NCBI GenBank assembly: GCA_964059195.1
Contig: CAXKWD010000001.1
Span: 215,024,484-215,088,483, forward strand
Reading direction: 5' to 3'
DNA: 64,000 bases
Source: Ectobius pallidus
Lineage: Eukaryota > Arthropoda > Insecta > Blattodea > Ectobiidae
Shown here in pieces: positions 55,401 to 61,699 of this stretch (its first letter is position 1; each line of letters starts with the position of its first letter). Made by a program: the position numbers and the translations under genes. Below the pieces are notes generated by a model that saw only the letters and a list, made by a program, of their open reading frames with translations, was not told the DNA's origin and ran no database searches.

Positions 55401-57644
55401 ATGTAGCACCTTCTTACTCTCTATTAATATCAAAATCAACTGGGATTCCCTATCCCTGCTACATATGAATGCAGTTTTCAGAACTGCATAGCATTACACT
55501 TCCAATGTACTGTTATTTTACCAAATCAGTAATTTTTGTGATACACAATTGCCTTTGACAACCGTTCAAATAAGTCCTTGAGCTATTAGTGAGACAGTGT
55601 TTATATTATTGGTATTGATGTGATTTTATCTTCTGCTTCATCCTGTCTAAGACTAAAGGTCTAAAGGTAAGAATAAGCTAAGTTCCTTGAATAACATTAT
55701 TTTGGTTATATAAATTTTTCTATGCTTTTAGATATTATAACAATAAAAATAATGGTACCGGTAATAACAATTATTAATAATAATATTAATAATAAACAAA
55801 AATATTAGCAATAATAAGAACAGAATAATACATGGTTTCATTATTAAGTGCCAGGATGGTACCGGTACTTTATGAGATTGTGTGTGGGGGATGGAAAAAT
55901 GTCTGTCCGTCTGTCTGTCTGTACGTGCCATAATTCAAATACGCTTTATCGGATTTTCATGAAACTTGGTATACGCATGTATAATGTCCATGGGAAGAAC
56001 CCTATTGATATTGAACCAAATCAGTCCAGCGGTACCGGCGTCAAACCCAATTAACTGTTTTTATTTAAAAGCGCCATAACTCAAATACGCTTTATCGAAT
56101 TTTCAAGAAACTTGGTATACACATTTATAATGTCCATGGGAAGACGTCTGTTGATATTGGAACAAATCGGTTGGCCGGTACCGGAATAATGCTCAATTTA
56201 GTGCATTTTTTATGGTATTACATAACAAAAGGCCCCATAACTCAAATATGCTTCATCGGATTACCATGAAACTTGGTATAAGGATTTATAACGTCCATGG
56301 CAAGAAGCCTATTAATTTTGGACCTAATCAGTTGACCGGTACCAGAGTAACAACTAATTAAAGGTCACATGTTTTTAAATTTTTGTCTACCGGTATAATT
56401 TGACAGTTAACACTATTCCTTCACATATGCTTATCAAAGAACACCATCAAACTGACTGAGATGGCCAAATGGTAACGTCTTGGCCTCATATTCTGGAGAT
56501 CCCTGGATAAAATCCTGGAGCCGGCCGATTTGACATGGATTTTTTTATTTTATGTTTTATTTTTATGTGAGTGTGCTATTGTCAGGGTATCACAAATCTG
56601 TAGTTCTGCTGACGCTGGTCGATTTTAATCAGATTAGAAAAACTTATTTTCTGCATATCATAATTGCAATTATAATTGATTCAACAAAAACATACTGGCA
56701 CTTTGTTATATTAGTTTACCTGATTTTATTAATTCTATATCAATGTATAACTGAGTCTAAAATTGATGTTACATTGCTTATTCAGAATTTACTTCATTAT
56801 TATGCTTACTGTGTTTAAGTTACTTTTTCTGATATCAATTTTACAAACTTTATTTGAAATGTGTTATTTTTGCTTTTACAAATGTTAAAATGGTTACATA
56901 GAATTAGGGTTGCCAACTATCCCATATTTCCCTTCAATGCCATAGACAGGATTTGAACCAGGAACTTCAGCTCTCCAAGGATAATTTAATGTTGTACCAG
57001 CATGTTGTCACAATAGCTCAAATGGCACAGAGAGCTGATGATCCTGGTTCAAATCCCAGCTATGGCATTGAATTTTTCAGTCTGACTTCAATTTCCAACT
57101 TAGCTTACACACAGCCAGTGTGAAAGTATTATCATTCCAGAAAGTAGTGAGTTCAATGAGCCCTTCAGAGTCCTAGGGATAACAAAACTAAGGACATTTT
57201 GAATCTTTTCAGTTGATCAAGTTCATCATTCAAAATCTATCAGAACTCTCATCTACCGGCCCATCAGTTCTAAATACTGTCGACAAGAACCTTCAATGGT
57301 ACAAGACCTACAGCACAGATATCTTATCATGGTTGGAAACTACTTCTACAACGAGTAGTATGGACAGTACCACAGACGAATCAACACCAACTGAAACTAC
57401 AACTACAGATGATACAACTACAGATGATTCTACAACTCCACCTACTTCACCTACACCTCCACCTACTTCACCTACACCTCCATCTACTTCACCTACACCT
57501 CCACCTACAACTGAAACTACAAACACATCTGGATCTACAACTACAATTGCAACTACAGCAGATCCCAACAAAGCAAGCGGATTGTCTATTAGCATTCCAA
57601 TAAGCATTGTAACTATCTGCAGCATTGCATTTATGAACCTGTGA
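29160..57644 (+). CDS. Aminopeptidase N, GPI-anchored M1 zinc metallopeptidase (14 coding exons)
   Basis: Secreted, membrane-anchored exopeptidase removing N-terminal residues from peptides; in insect midgut this family sits on the brush border and includes receptors for Bacillus thuringiensis Cry toxins (family knowledge). Joined exons: 29160-29662, 32295-32447, 36612-36920, 39608-39791, 40991-41147, 42196-42277, 43247-43427, 44397-44592, 47826-48103, 50077-50261, 51531-51698, 52242-52385, 52475-52553, 57213-57644. Total 3051 nt, 1016 aa, all phases compatible, every intron GT-AG. Seen: signal peptide about residues 1-22, GAMEN at 311-315, HEFSH at 347-351 with the third zinc ligand E370 (exact x18 spacing), catalytic Tyr at 433, ERAP1-like C-terminal domain from about 589, Thr/Pro stalk from about 916, hydrophobic GPI-type tail in the last 20 residues. 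The length suits insect APN (about 930-1020 aa). The start is the first ATG after an acceptor at 29142. No stop or frameshift seen. Tissue role is inferred. Confidence 0.93.
29947..30590. mobile_element. Mariner-derived foldback element, copy 2 (complete)
   Basis: 644 bp between TA dinucleotides. Outer TIRs tgagggctatccacaaagta and its complement (tactttatagacatgcctcg). Both arms carry the C-terminal coding end of the transposase facing outward; the right arm reads [15 protein letters not shown], then [14 protein letters not shown] and a stop near 30490. The N-terminal two thirds of the gene are absent. It lies in APN intron 1. Confidence 0.85.
30692..31548 (+). mobile_element. Non-autonomous Helitron, copy 2
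   Basis: 857 bp, near-identical by eye to 14138-14986 including the hairpin cccgggcgacgccggg. The last base of the CTAG terminus is missing or changed (CTA|T). Inside APN intron 1. Confidence 0.88.
31820..31864. repeat. CTTA microsatellite
   Basis: About eleven ACTT units, directly next to the LINE fragment that follows; probably a LINE tail. Confidence 0.9.
31865..32140 (-). pseudogene. LINE 3' fragment, minus
   Basis: Its reverse complement carries the same GRPxRRWEDNIRxDL block and 3' UTR as 1456-1740. The simple-repeat tail is at the low-coordinate end, as expected for minus orientation. Confidence 0.7.
32295..32447 (+). CDS. Aminopeptidase N coding exon 2
   Basis: Acceptor ttttttcag ends at 32294, donor GTAAGT at 32448, phase 2 to 2. 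It encodes the conserved [17 protein letters not shown] block of the M1 N-terminal domain. The preceding intron holds a mariner foldback, a Helitron, a CTTA microsatellite and a LINE fragment. Confidence 0.92.
33191..35008. mobile_element. hAT-type non-autonomous element (1.8 kb) nested in the mariner relic
   Basis: Termini CAGTGGCGGCTCGTGG and AATAGCCGCCACTG with perfect TSD ACTTACTG (33183-33190 and 35009-35016). It contains an inner copy of its own start (tagcggctcgtggc at 33272), repeat C inverted (about 33950-34270) and an AAT microsatellite. No transposase frame. Confidence 0.85.
34308..34422. repeat. AAT microsatellite
   Basis: Long, slightly interrupted ATA/AAT run inside the hAT-type element. 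Confidence 0.95.
35640..36400. other. APN intron 2 sequence, nothing recognised
   Basis: AT-rich, no ORF and no termini identified. Confidence 0.5.
36401..36590 (-). repeat. CCGGTACCGG-family repeat fragment
   Basis: Inverted fragment of the repeat at 55844 (gataaagcgtatttgagtta, ctcataaagtaccattctgg). It ends about 20 bp before the exon 3 acceptor. Confidence 0.6.
36612..36920 (+). CDS. Aminopeptidase N coding exon 3 (GAMEN)
   Basis: Acceptor tgtttttcag ends at 36611, donor GTGAGC at 36921, phase 2 to 2. It encodes MSTYLVAF and ends just after the exopeptidase signature GAMENWG, which binds the substrate N-terminus. The intron before it is about 4.2 kb, mostly a mariner relic with a nested hAT element. 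Confidence 0.93.
37021..37574. other. APN intron 3 sequence, nothing recognised
   Basis: No ORF or element termini seen. Confidence 0.5.
37575..38157. mobile_element. Foldback MITE
   Basis: After TA, cagggtgtatcataattaat; the arm 37585-37720 is the inverted repeat of about 38020-38155 (both share aaaaaagttccagcaaacat in opposite senses). The 91-codon frame at 37596-37871 has no known domain. Confidence 0.55.
38350..38940 (+). pseudogene. LINE C-terminal fragment with AAAAT tail, copy 2
   Basis: 38357-38635 encodes a fairly intact C-terminus ([28 protein letters not shown], stop), then a 3' UTR with gggcaatgagcctgttatat and an AATAAAATAAA tail (38905-38930). Jockey/CR1-like by architecture. 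In APN intron 3. Confidence 0.65.
39085..39577. mobile_element. Probable degenerate MITE next to exon 4
   Basis: Left ttactttttggactataaga and right tcttatggttcgaaaaatac form an imperfect inverted pair. It ends 30 bp before exon 4. No clean TSD. Confidence 0.4.
39608..39791 (+). CDS. Aminopeptidase N coding exon 4 (zinc site)
   Basis: Acceptor cattacag ends at 39607, donor GTAAGT at 39792, phase 2 to 0. It encodes [10 protein letters not shown] and WLNEGFA, the complete HExxH-x18-E zinc site. Reading the intron straight through gives an early stop, so the exon end is firm. Confidence 0.94.
39792..40070. other. APN intron 4 start, nothing recognised
   Basis: No element or ORF identified. Confidence 0.45.
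40071..40720. repeat. T-rich minisatellite, copy 2
   Basis: About 500 bp of degenerate repeats of roughly 15-25 bp built from TTTTTAAATTTTGGA, then a shared unit (40581-40700) also found after the short array at 28738. Confidence 0.75.
40991..41147 (+). CDS. Aminopeptidase N coding exon 5
   Basis: Acceptor tatttttcag ends at 40990, donor GTTAGA at 41148, phase 0 to 1. It starts VEPDW and ends IEYDK; the Tyr is the expected transition-state-stabilising residue, 86 residues after the first zinc His. The donor is weaker than the others but the phase fits the next exon exactly. Confidence 0.9.
41264..41530. repeat. Inverted repeat in APN intron 5
   Basis: The arm 41264-41348 (tctaggcctttcggtgcctt ... 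gctggcttggaattc) is the near-perfect complement of 41440-41530. Likely a foldback MITE. Confidence 0.7.
41548..42083. mobile_element. Mariner-like MITE with long TIR
   Basis: aacaccgaaatattctacc and caagtaacttttattaggag on the left pair with complements ending at the right in cggtgttattcattaacacc-ctgta. The left terminus has lost its acagggtg part. Confidence 0.6.
42196..42277 (+). CDS. Aminopeptidase N coding exon 6
   Basis: Acceptor tgttttcag ends at 42195, donor GTAAGT at 42278, phase 1 to 2. It encodes [12 protein letters not shown], the conserved segment straight after the catalytic Tyr. Confidence 0.9.
42300..42955 (-). pseudogene. LINE reverse transcriptase fragment
   Basis: The minus frame 42507-42953 encodes GVLQGSILG (RT motif 4), VLYADDTTF (catalytic YADD) and [10 protein letters not shown]. 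Jockey/CR1-like polymerase domain, truncated at both ends; a frame break upstream is likely. In APN intron 6. Confidence 0.8.
43247..43427 (+). CDS. Aminopeptidase N coding exon 7
   Basis: Acceptor ctatgtttag ends at 43246, donor GTAACT at 43428, phase 2 to 0. It encodes [10 protein letters not shown] and the W-x5-GYPVI motif typical of M1 enzymes. The preceding intron holds a minus-strand LINE reverse transcriptase fragment. Confidence 0.9.
43560..43650 (-). repeat. LINE tail fragment, minus
   Basis: ttatgttgagaatataacag and the neighbouring TTTA run are the inverted 3' tail of the LINE at 38350-38940. Confidence 0.55.
43655..44035 (+). pseudogene. LINE 3' fragment, plus
   Basis: Matches 1355-1740 closely (gagagatgaaaatggagact, ggatagatttaagggaagta, gttccataaaatagataata). 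Frame broken. In APN intron 7. Confidence 0.75.
44180..44360 (-). repeat. CCGGTACCGG-family repeat fragment
   Basis: Inverted fragment of the 55844 repeat (caatagggttccttctatgg, attaccattctggcagttaa), ending about 37 bp before exon 8. Confidence 0.5.
44397..44592 (+). CDS. Aminopeptidase N coding exon 8
   Basis: Acceptor attggtttgcag ends at 44396, donor GTGTGT at 44593, phase 0 to 1. It encodes the beta-rich middle domain ([19 protein letters not shown]). A fragment of the CCGGTACCGG repeat family ends about 40 bp upstream. Confidence 0.9.
44735..44950 (+). repeat. tRNA-derived SINE
   Basis: A box like tggtgcagttagtcgc and B box ggttccattccagccc, then gtaaaagaactcctgcggga, which is shared with other SINE fragments here (38280 inverted). 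Confidence 0.6.
44967..45236. mobile_element. hAT-type MITE
   Basis: 270 bp, termini CAGAGGCGTAACGA and GGTTACGCCTATG, perfect TSD ATACCAAC (44959-44966 and 45237-45244). G/C runs next to both ends. Confidence 0.9.
45245..46432. repeat. APN intron 8 with a short inverted repeat
   Basis: Arms of about 80 bp at 45574-45660 and 45867-45955 (ggatattttcctgggctact and its near complement). The frame at 45869-46066 overlaps the right arm and has no known domain. Nothing else recognised. Confidence 0.5.
46441..47060. mobile_element. hAT-type MITE with ATATGACC motifs
   Basis: 620 bp, termini TAGGGTTCGGGATTTTA and ATCCGAACCCTA, perfect TSD TTTATAAC (46433-46440 and 47061-47068). AAATATGACC/AAAAATGA phrases recur throughout. 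Confidence 0.9.
47279..47772. mobile_element. hAT-type MITE next to exon 9
   Basis: 494 bp, termini TAGGGTGGCCAGACG and ATGGCCACCCTA, perfect TSD GTGGGAGA (47271-47278 and 47773-47780). It ends 53 bp before exon 9 begins. Confidence 0.9.
47826..48103 (+). CDS. Aminopeptidase N coding exon 9
   Basis: Acceptor gtatttgcag ends at 47825, donor GTAGGG at 48104, phase 1 to 0. It opens with GFYRVLYD, the start of the ERAP1-like helical domain, and carries [14 protein letters not shown] hAT-type MITE ends only 53 bp upstream. Confidence 0.92.
48229..48955 (-). pseudogene. LINE C-terminal region, I/R1/Jockey-like
   Basis: The 166-codon minus frame (48449-48949) ends in the LINE zinc-finger type block [20 protein letters not shown], which follows RNase H in I/R1-type elements; a 3' UTR continues to about 48229. 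5' truncated near 48955. Confidence 0.7.
48956..49524. repeat. APN intron 9: repeat C fragment and SINE-like block
   Basis: About 48917-49080 matches repeat C. A B-box-like ccctgtgttcaatcccaaac at about 49171 suggests an eroded tRNA-derived SINE. C-rich stretches follow; no gene. Confidence 0.45.
49525..49835 (-). repeat. tRNA-derived SINE, family A
   Basis: The minus strand carries an A box (tggtcttgtggttagcatcg) and B box (ggcccgggtttgatccc). Best-preserved copy of the family also at 10908. Confidence 0.75.
50077..50261 (+). CDS. Aminopeptidase N coding exon 10
   Basis: Acceptor gtttcttgtag ends at 50076, donor GTAAGT at 50262, phase 0 to 2. C-terminal helical domain; it carries the conserved [10 protein letters not shown] cysteine pair. 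Confidence 0.91.
50344..50580 (+). repeat. tRNA-derived SINE, family B
   Basis: A box cagtggtctagaggtagc and degenerate B box gatcaaactcg, then a body shared with 12400-12617 inverted (gtaaaagaactccaagccta). Confidence 0.65.
50583..51274 (+). mobile_element. Non-autonomous Helitron with nested SINE
   Basis: 3' terminus: hairpin-like tgtgggcaaagccgcag, then CTAG at 51271-51274. The body matches the 61.2-61.4 kb and 8.3-8.5 kb copies. A SINE family A fragment sits at about 51027-51165. 5' end not defined. Confidence 0.6.
51027..51165 (+). repeat. SINE family A fragment, 5' truncated
   Basis: gggtgtcggcatgctgaccac through ggtaggacttgtccc matches the complement of 49540-49660. Confidence 0.6.
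51531..51698 (+). CDS. Aminopeptidase N coding exon 11
   Basis: Acceptor tttatctacag ends at 51530, donor GTAAGT at 51699, phase 2 to 2. It encodes [14 protein letters not shown] and [10 protein letters not shown], conserved in the C-terminal domain of animal APNs. Confidence 0.91.
51960..52165 (+). repeat. LINE 3' UTR with AATTCT tail
   Basis: The segment tgaatggaagagaaggccta and the following AATTCT array (about 52130-52160) are typical of insect LINE 3' ends. No coding part remains. In APN intron 11. Confidence 0.55.
52242..52385 (+). CDS. Aminopeptidase N coding exon 12
   Basis: Acceptor ctgcttaacag ends at 52241, donor GTAAGC at 52386, phase 2 to 2. C-terminal helical domain (YLEKTI, GIRPQDN, ALDFL). 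The acceptor has a short pyrimidine tract, but the reading frame and the family match support it. Confidence 0.9.
52475..52553 (+). CDS. Aminopeptidase N coding exon 13
   Basis: Acceptor tatcttttgcag ends at 52474, donor GTAAGT at 52554, phase 2 to 0. Short helical-domain exon ([16 protein letters not shown]). The intron that follows is 4.66 kb and carries a mariner foldback, a large palindrome, a SINE and a modular repeat. Confidence 0.9.
52605..53241. mobile_element. Mariner-derived foldback element, copy 3 (complete)
   Basis: 637 bp with TIRs tgaggtgcgtccataaagta and tacttcatg-like complement ending gacgtgcctcg; TA at the right, CA at the left (mutated). Both arms encode the transposase C-terminal end. 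In APN intron 13, 51 bp after exon 13. Confidence 0.82.
53242..53700. other. APN intron 13 sequence, nothing recognised
   Basis: No ORF or terminus identified. Confidence 0.45.
53867..54501. repeat. 635-bp palindrome with arms of about 300 bp
   Basis: 53867 (tataatttggtgagaatttt) is complementary to the end at 54501, and the match runs almost without break to the centre near 54184 (tacaataattttatt...aataattttattgta). AT-rich, no ORF. Confidence 0.85.
54924..55227 (-). repeat. tRNA-derived SINE with 13-bp TSD
   Basis: TSD GAAGTAGCTAGAA at 54911-54923 and 55228-55240. The minus strand starts with a tRNA-like head: A box tagcatagtggttgaggcgc and B box ggtcatgggttcgattccc. Clean retrotransposition signature. 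Confidence 0.85.
55331..55843. other. APN intron 13 sequence, nothing recognised
   Basis: AT-rich with an AAT-type run at about 55765-55830. No ORF. Confidence 0.45.
55844..56729 (+). repeat. Modular CCGGTACCGG repeat, copy A
   Basis: About 890 bp, begins ttaagtgccaggatggtac. Three tandem modules start at about 55927, 56073 and 56233, each with ccataa-tcaaatacgcttta, gaaacttggtatac and a ccggtacc-type palindrome. A tRNA-like block follows (A box ggccaaatggtaacgtc, B box ggataaaatcc, about 56463-56520) and a 3' segment. Copy B is at 62320. No coding content. Confidence 0.75.
56730..57212. repeat. APN intron 13 end with a tRNA-like foldback
   Basis: 56937-57070 folds back: atgccatagacaggatttga is nearly complementary to caaatcccagctatggcat, and the right half has a B box (ggttcaaatccc). 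The rest shows nothing. Confidence 0.5.
57213..57644 (+). CDS. Aminopeptidase N last exon: stalk and GPI tail
   Basis: Acceptor atcttttcag ends at 57212; stop TGA at 57642-57644. It completes the helical domain, then encodes a Thr/Ser/Asp-rich segment, three tandem 21-bp units (two PPTSPTP and one PSTSPTP), more Thr, and a hydrophobic end ([16 protein letters not shown]) with no basic residues after it. This is the layout of a GPI-anchored, probably O-glycosylated ectoenzyme. The 21-bp array at about 57434-57510 is a natural site for length variation. Confidence 0.93.
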   Translation: MIKFIIQNLSELSSTGPSVLNTVDKNLQWYKTYSTDILSWLETTSTTSSMDSTTDESTPTETTTTDDTTTDDSTTPPTSPTPPPTSPTPPSTSPTPPPTTETTNTSGSTTTIATTADPNKASGLSISIPISIVTICSIAFMNL

Positions 57645-57906
57645 ACCAAAGCATGGGATGATGTAGTATTACCGTGTTAAGCAAGAGGACAGTTCAGCGA
57701 AAGAACATGAACAAAGTGTCTCAAGGTTTTTGATGCGGTCATATTTTGATAGACAGAAGTAGGTGCAACTTGAAGGACACCACTTGCCTCTTCCAAGATT
57801 TTAAGCTTAACTAGAACTCCCCAGTTAAAGAGAGATTAATGTGAAGGAGTCAGCACAACAGTGGTCTAAGCCACTTTTTAAAGTATTAACTAGTTTCATT
57901 TCCTTA

Positions 57907-58579
57907 GGGCCGGTATTATAATCATGGTTTAACCTTCAGTTTTAGTTTAAACTTTACTTTTTCAGATTTTTGCGTATTATAAACGATAACTACAAGTTAA
58001 TCTTAAGTTTAACCTAACTGGACCTTTTCTACCGTTTAACCTACAGTTTAAGATGTAATAATTATTTTAATGAAAATGGCTATAAAAACAAGATTATAAG
58101 ACAGTATTATGGATCAATTTTGGATACAACATGCTATGAGAAGATGAGACAAAACTCAAAGTAATTCTATTTGTTTATTTTTCGAAACGGAAAGAAAATA
58201 GAAGGTTGTATTGTGAAACAAATGCTAATACAATATCATTTTTATGAGCAATGAATAGCTATTTATTTGAGCTGTAATTGAAATAAACTTACACTGAGCA
58301 AAACTGAATTCAATTTTCATTTAACTGTTTCTTTAATAATAAAATTTCTAGCTTCAACTTCTCTTCATACAAACAAACAAATACAAGCGAATTAGCAGAT
58401 CTTATTATTTTTCTTTTATTTCCAAGGCCAATTCGTCTTCTTTTTTCAGCCAACAGGTCTACCAACACCATTGCACTACGGTTTAACTTAACCAGAACAT
58501 TATAAAATGGCACCTAGAGTTAAACTTTAGATTAGGTTTAACTTCATCTAAAGATCAACTTTGTTTATAATACCGGGCC
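57907..58579. mobile_element. PIF/Harbinger MITE just downstream of APN
   Basis: 673 bp, TIR GGGCCGGTATTATAA / TTATAATACCGGGCC (14 of 15) and TSD TTA (57904-57906 and 58580-58582), diagnostic of PIF/Harbinger. Minus frame 58310-58513 (LYEEKLKLEILLLKKQL) resembles the coiled-coil end of the Harbinger Myb/MADF-like accessory protein. Subterminal GTTTAAC motifs are inverted. Confidence 0.85.
58282..58287 (+). terminator. First AATAAA downstream of the APN stop
   Basis: I see no AATAAA between the stop (57644) and the Harbinger MITE; this one lies inside the MITE. The next candidate is 59937-59942. Which is used is not known. Confidence 0.35.
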
Positions 58580-58591
58580 TTAGTGGTGTGA

Positions 58592-59160
58592 TAGAATAAG
58601 AAAAAGGATAAAATATTTTTCTACTTAATCGCCACTAATTGTTTATAAATACAACTCCAAAAGGGCATGTTTTAGAGTTTACAAGTAATATATTGAGTGG
58701 TAGCTATTTTCAGAGTTGTTGAAAATACAGGATAATACTCTTAAATATTAATTAAATAGAAATGTTAAAAAAAATATGTACAAGTTTGTTACAGTATTAG
58801 CATACTAAGTCAGTTTATTTAATATCTTATAATGTTTCGTTTTTCAAAAACAATGTGTGAAAGTTTTATAGAAAAACTTTATGTAACTTTCACACATTGT
58901 TTATGAAAAACGACATTATAAGATATTAAATAAACTGACTTAGTATGCTATTACTGTAACAAATATGTACATAATGTTTTTTTTCAAACATTTCTATTTA
59001 ATTAATATTTAAGAGTATTATCCTGTCTTTTCAACAACTCTGGTAATAGCTACCACTCAGTACATTACTTGTACACTCTACGACGTGCTTTTTTGGAATA
59101 GTATTTATAAACAATCAGTGGTGATTAGGTGGAAAAATATTTAATCTTTTTCCGCTTTTT
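58592..59160. repeat. Large palindrome with arms of about 270 bp
   Basis: Left arm (ttgtttataaatac, agtttacaagtaat, catactaagtcagtttattt) is repeated inverted to 59160, with centre near 58877. A few small indels. No ORF. Confidence 0.85.
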
Positions 59161-59226
59161 AAAGTTTAGAGAAAAAGCAAAGATATTTTATATTTTTCCG
59201 CTTTTTAAAGTTTAGAGAAAAAGCAA
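59147..59226. repeat. Two 34-bp direct repeats at the palindrome edge
   Basis: tttttccgctttttaaagtt... at 59147-59180 and 59193-59226 are identical by eye; each contains a self-complementary gctttttaaa/gaaaaagc. Confidence 0.85.
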
Positions 59227-60116
59227 GTTAAAGTTCTACACTTGTTGTTTCTTACACAATAATTTGGGAAATCCAGTTTTGCTAGGAGTGGAGTGTTCAA
59301 TGGTATTTGGTCAACTTAACTACAAAGTTATATGGTAAAAGTTATAGCAAATATTGTAGTTTTTATGAGACCCTGCAACAAATTGAGAGGGCAACACATT
59401 GGGAGGGCAACACTGTTGTCTAAAGCATGTGTCTGTCAACACTACTTCCGCAATCTCCCTACCTGAACCTTTACAAGATTAGACAATAAAATTATGAACA
59501 TGATATATGAAGTGAACTTGAAAACACTAAAACAATACTGCAAAAACAAATCTGGTAGAAAACTGAAACAGCCCACAACTGCTGTAACCATGTGCTCAAG
59601 ATAGCGAACGGCAACAGAGTTTGGTACCCATCCCAAGAGCGGAACAAATTTCTTGGAGAAGAAGCCAGGGGGTGTGAAAAGAGATTGGCTGTTGAGTAGG
59701 TTACACACTGTTACTATGACAATGCTCCCTCTTAAACCCCCTACATCTATCTGCCAGAAAACTAAAGGTACATTAACTCCAGTATGTATATGCCACAGGT
59801 AAAAATATTAACTCCATGACCTATTACATCATTAACTTATGCAGATATCGAAGTAAAAGTTTTCAGACATTAAAGAGTGTCTTGTTTAGGTTTAATGATG
59901 CTTTGAAAATAAAATACTTTGTGCAAACTACATAAAAATAAATTTTTAAATAAATATATATTATTTTGTTAAAAATTGTGTTTACTAATTTTTTTTGTAT
60001 GTTACCATGAACCCTCAACTCAAGATGGAGACAACAACAAAGTATTCAATACAGTAGTCTTTAAAGACTAGAGTAAGTTGATCTTTCAGAGAGTGGTCTC
60101 TTAAAGTAGTAGGTAC
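59227..60116. other. Intergenic, nothing recognised
   Basis: The minus frame at 59442-59708 has no known domain. AATAAA motifs lie at 59937 and nearby. Confidence 0.45.
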
Positions 60117-60826
60117 CAGTAGCGCATGCAGAGGGGGGATCTAGGGGATATATCCCCCCACCCGAAAGTTGAAAAAATAAAGTAAAAAGAATAGGCTATA
60201 AATGCAAAAATCAGAACGGCAAATTTACGCAGCTTTTATATGCCTGTGTTCGGAAATATTTAAATTACTTATTTATCATCAATTGCAGTGGCACAGTGTA
60301 AGGGTAGACTTTGAGACTGAGTCTACCTAAATAATATAAGAAAATAGTGGATTCATGAACAAATAAATAAAAGCAGCATCAATCAAGTCATCAACTCATT
60401 AGCCGTGTCATCAAAATATTTTTCGCCCCTGCATTCTCCAACCCTTCCTGCTTTTATGCATCAACTTGTGGTGCTGCATGCTTAGGCAGTGTCGGAATCT
60501 CACGATGTGGCAGTAAAGACAAGCTGAGACTGAGCGATGGTTTAGCCATCCGAGTCTCACCAAGTGCAATTTATATGACTTCTCTCACTAAATGTTAACC
60601 TACTCGTTGCGAAAACAGGCCAATTTGTCTTGCAAGAGCGGCCTAACGTCACCACCAAAGAGTCTGGAGAGATTTTTGAGAACGCTAGTCTCTTCAGGTA
60701 TCTGCTCACTTGAAGAGCCCCTGAGTATGAAGCTGGAAAATAGATTGAATAAAGAAGGATGCGGTAACATAAACATTACAATTGCTGACCCAGCATTGAG
60801 TGCAGTATTAGTATATTTAAAAATTC

Positions 60827-60827
<1 letters not shown>

Positions 60828-60870
<43 letters not shown>
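60828..60870. repeat. GTA microsatellite
   Basis: About 14 AGT units, then degenerating AATA units into which the Helitron inserted. Confidence 0.95.
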
Positions 60871-60889
60871 ATAGTAATACTGATAATAA

Positions 60890-61495
60890 TCTCTATATAT
60901 ATAAAAGGCTTTGTCCTGACTGATTGACTGACTGACTGGCAGGAATCAACGTAGAGCCTAAACTATAACAGGCAGAGACTTGGAATTTTGACAGTACCTT
61001 CGTTTCATAATGTAGGTGCTCACGAAGAAAGGATTTTGAAAAATTCTGATTTTAAATGCCAAAAATCAAATGTTTTTTAGAATACTTAATCCCTTTTTAC
61101 ACAGAATTATTGAATCCGAATCACATTTGACATTAAAACATATTGTTGCCAATGGGTTTCAGATGGGTTTGGAATTAAATTAAATGGAAGTTTGACAATT
61201 ACAGTTGGCTTTGTCTATTTTTGTCATACCTTGGAAATAAAACTTTCCCGATCGCTTGAATGTTGTAAGCCCTAAATATGGTCAAACATTGTTTTATTTG
61301 GACAAAACTCACTATACAGGGGTTTTCTGGACCAAGGAACTCGAATCTGAGGTCACTTTTACCAGGCGACGCTATCTAATCGTGGTATGTAGTCCACGTG
61401 ATTAGGTGTTATTAAATATAATGATTTAACTATTATGCTCTTAATTTTTAATTTTTGAAATAATTATTGCGGGCGAAGCCGCGGGCACATGCTAG
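60890..61495 (+). mobile_element. Chimeric non-autonomous Helitron
   Basis: 606 bp. The 5' 250 bp matches copies at 14138 and 30692 (TCTCTATATATATAAAAGG start), but the 3' end is the other family's (gcgggcgaagccgc hairpin, CTAG|T) as at 6.5-8.3 and 50.6-51.3 kb. Confidence 0.85.
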
Positions 61496-61699
61496 TATAC
61501 TTATATAGGTATATACAAAATCAAATCCATGTGCATAATATTAACATTATTTTATTATTTCAAACACTAATACAATGAGAATTTGTGTATCATTTGAACA
61601 GTTATAAATTCATATTTTAAAATCCAGTTTACCCAGAACCCAGTGTCAAGCTACGCCACTGATCAAATGAAAAGAGAGGATAGTGGACTCTTTAATACA

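Larger units (their letters stand above)
60286..61661. mobile_element. Middle hAT-type element of the nest
   Basis: Termini CAGTGGCACAGTG and AGCTACGCCACTG, TSD ATCAATTG / ATCAAATG (7 of 8). It contains the GTA microsatellite and Helitron copy 3. The frame at 60592-60927 is not recognised. Confidence 0.75.

Noticed and set aside
57308..57649. 113-codon Val-rich minus ORF
   Set aside because: Antisense shadow of the Thr/Pro-rich APN exon.
58310..58513. 67-codon minus ORF as a host gene
   Set aside because: Lies within the Harbinger MITE TIRs and resembles the element's own accessory protein.
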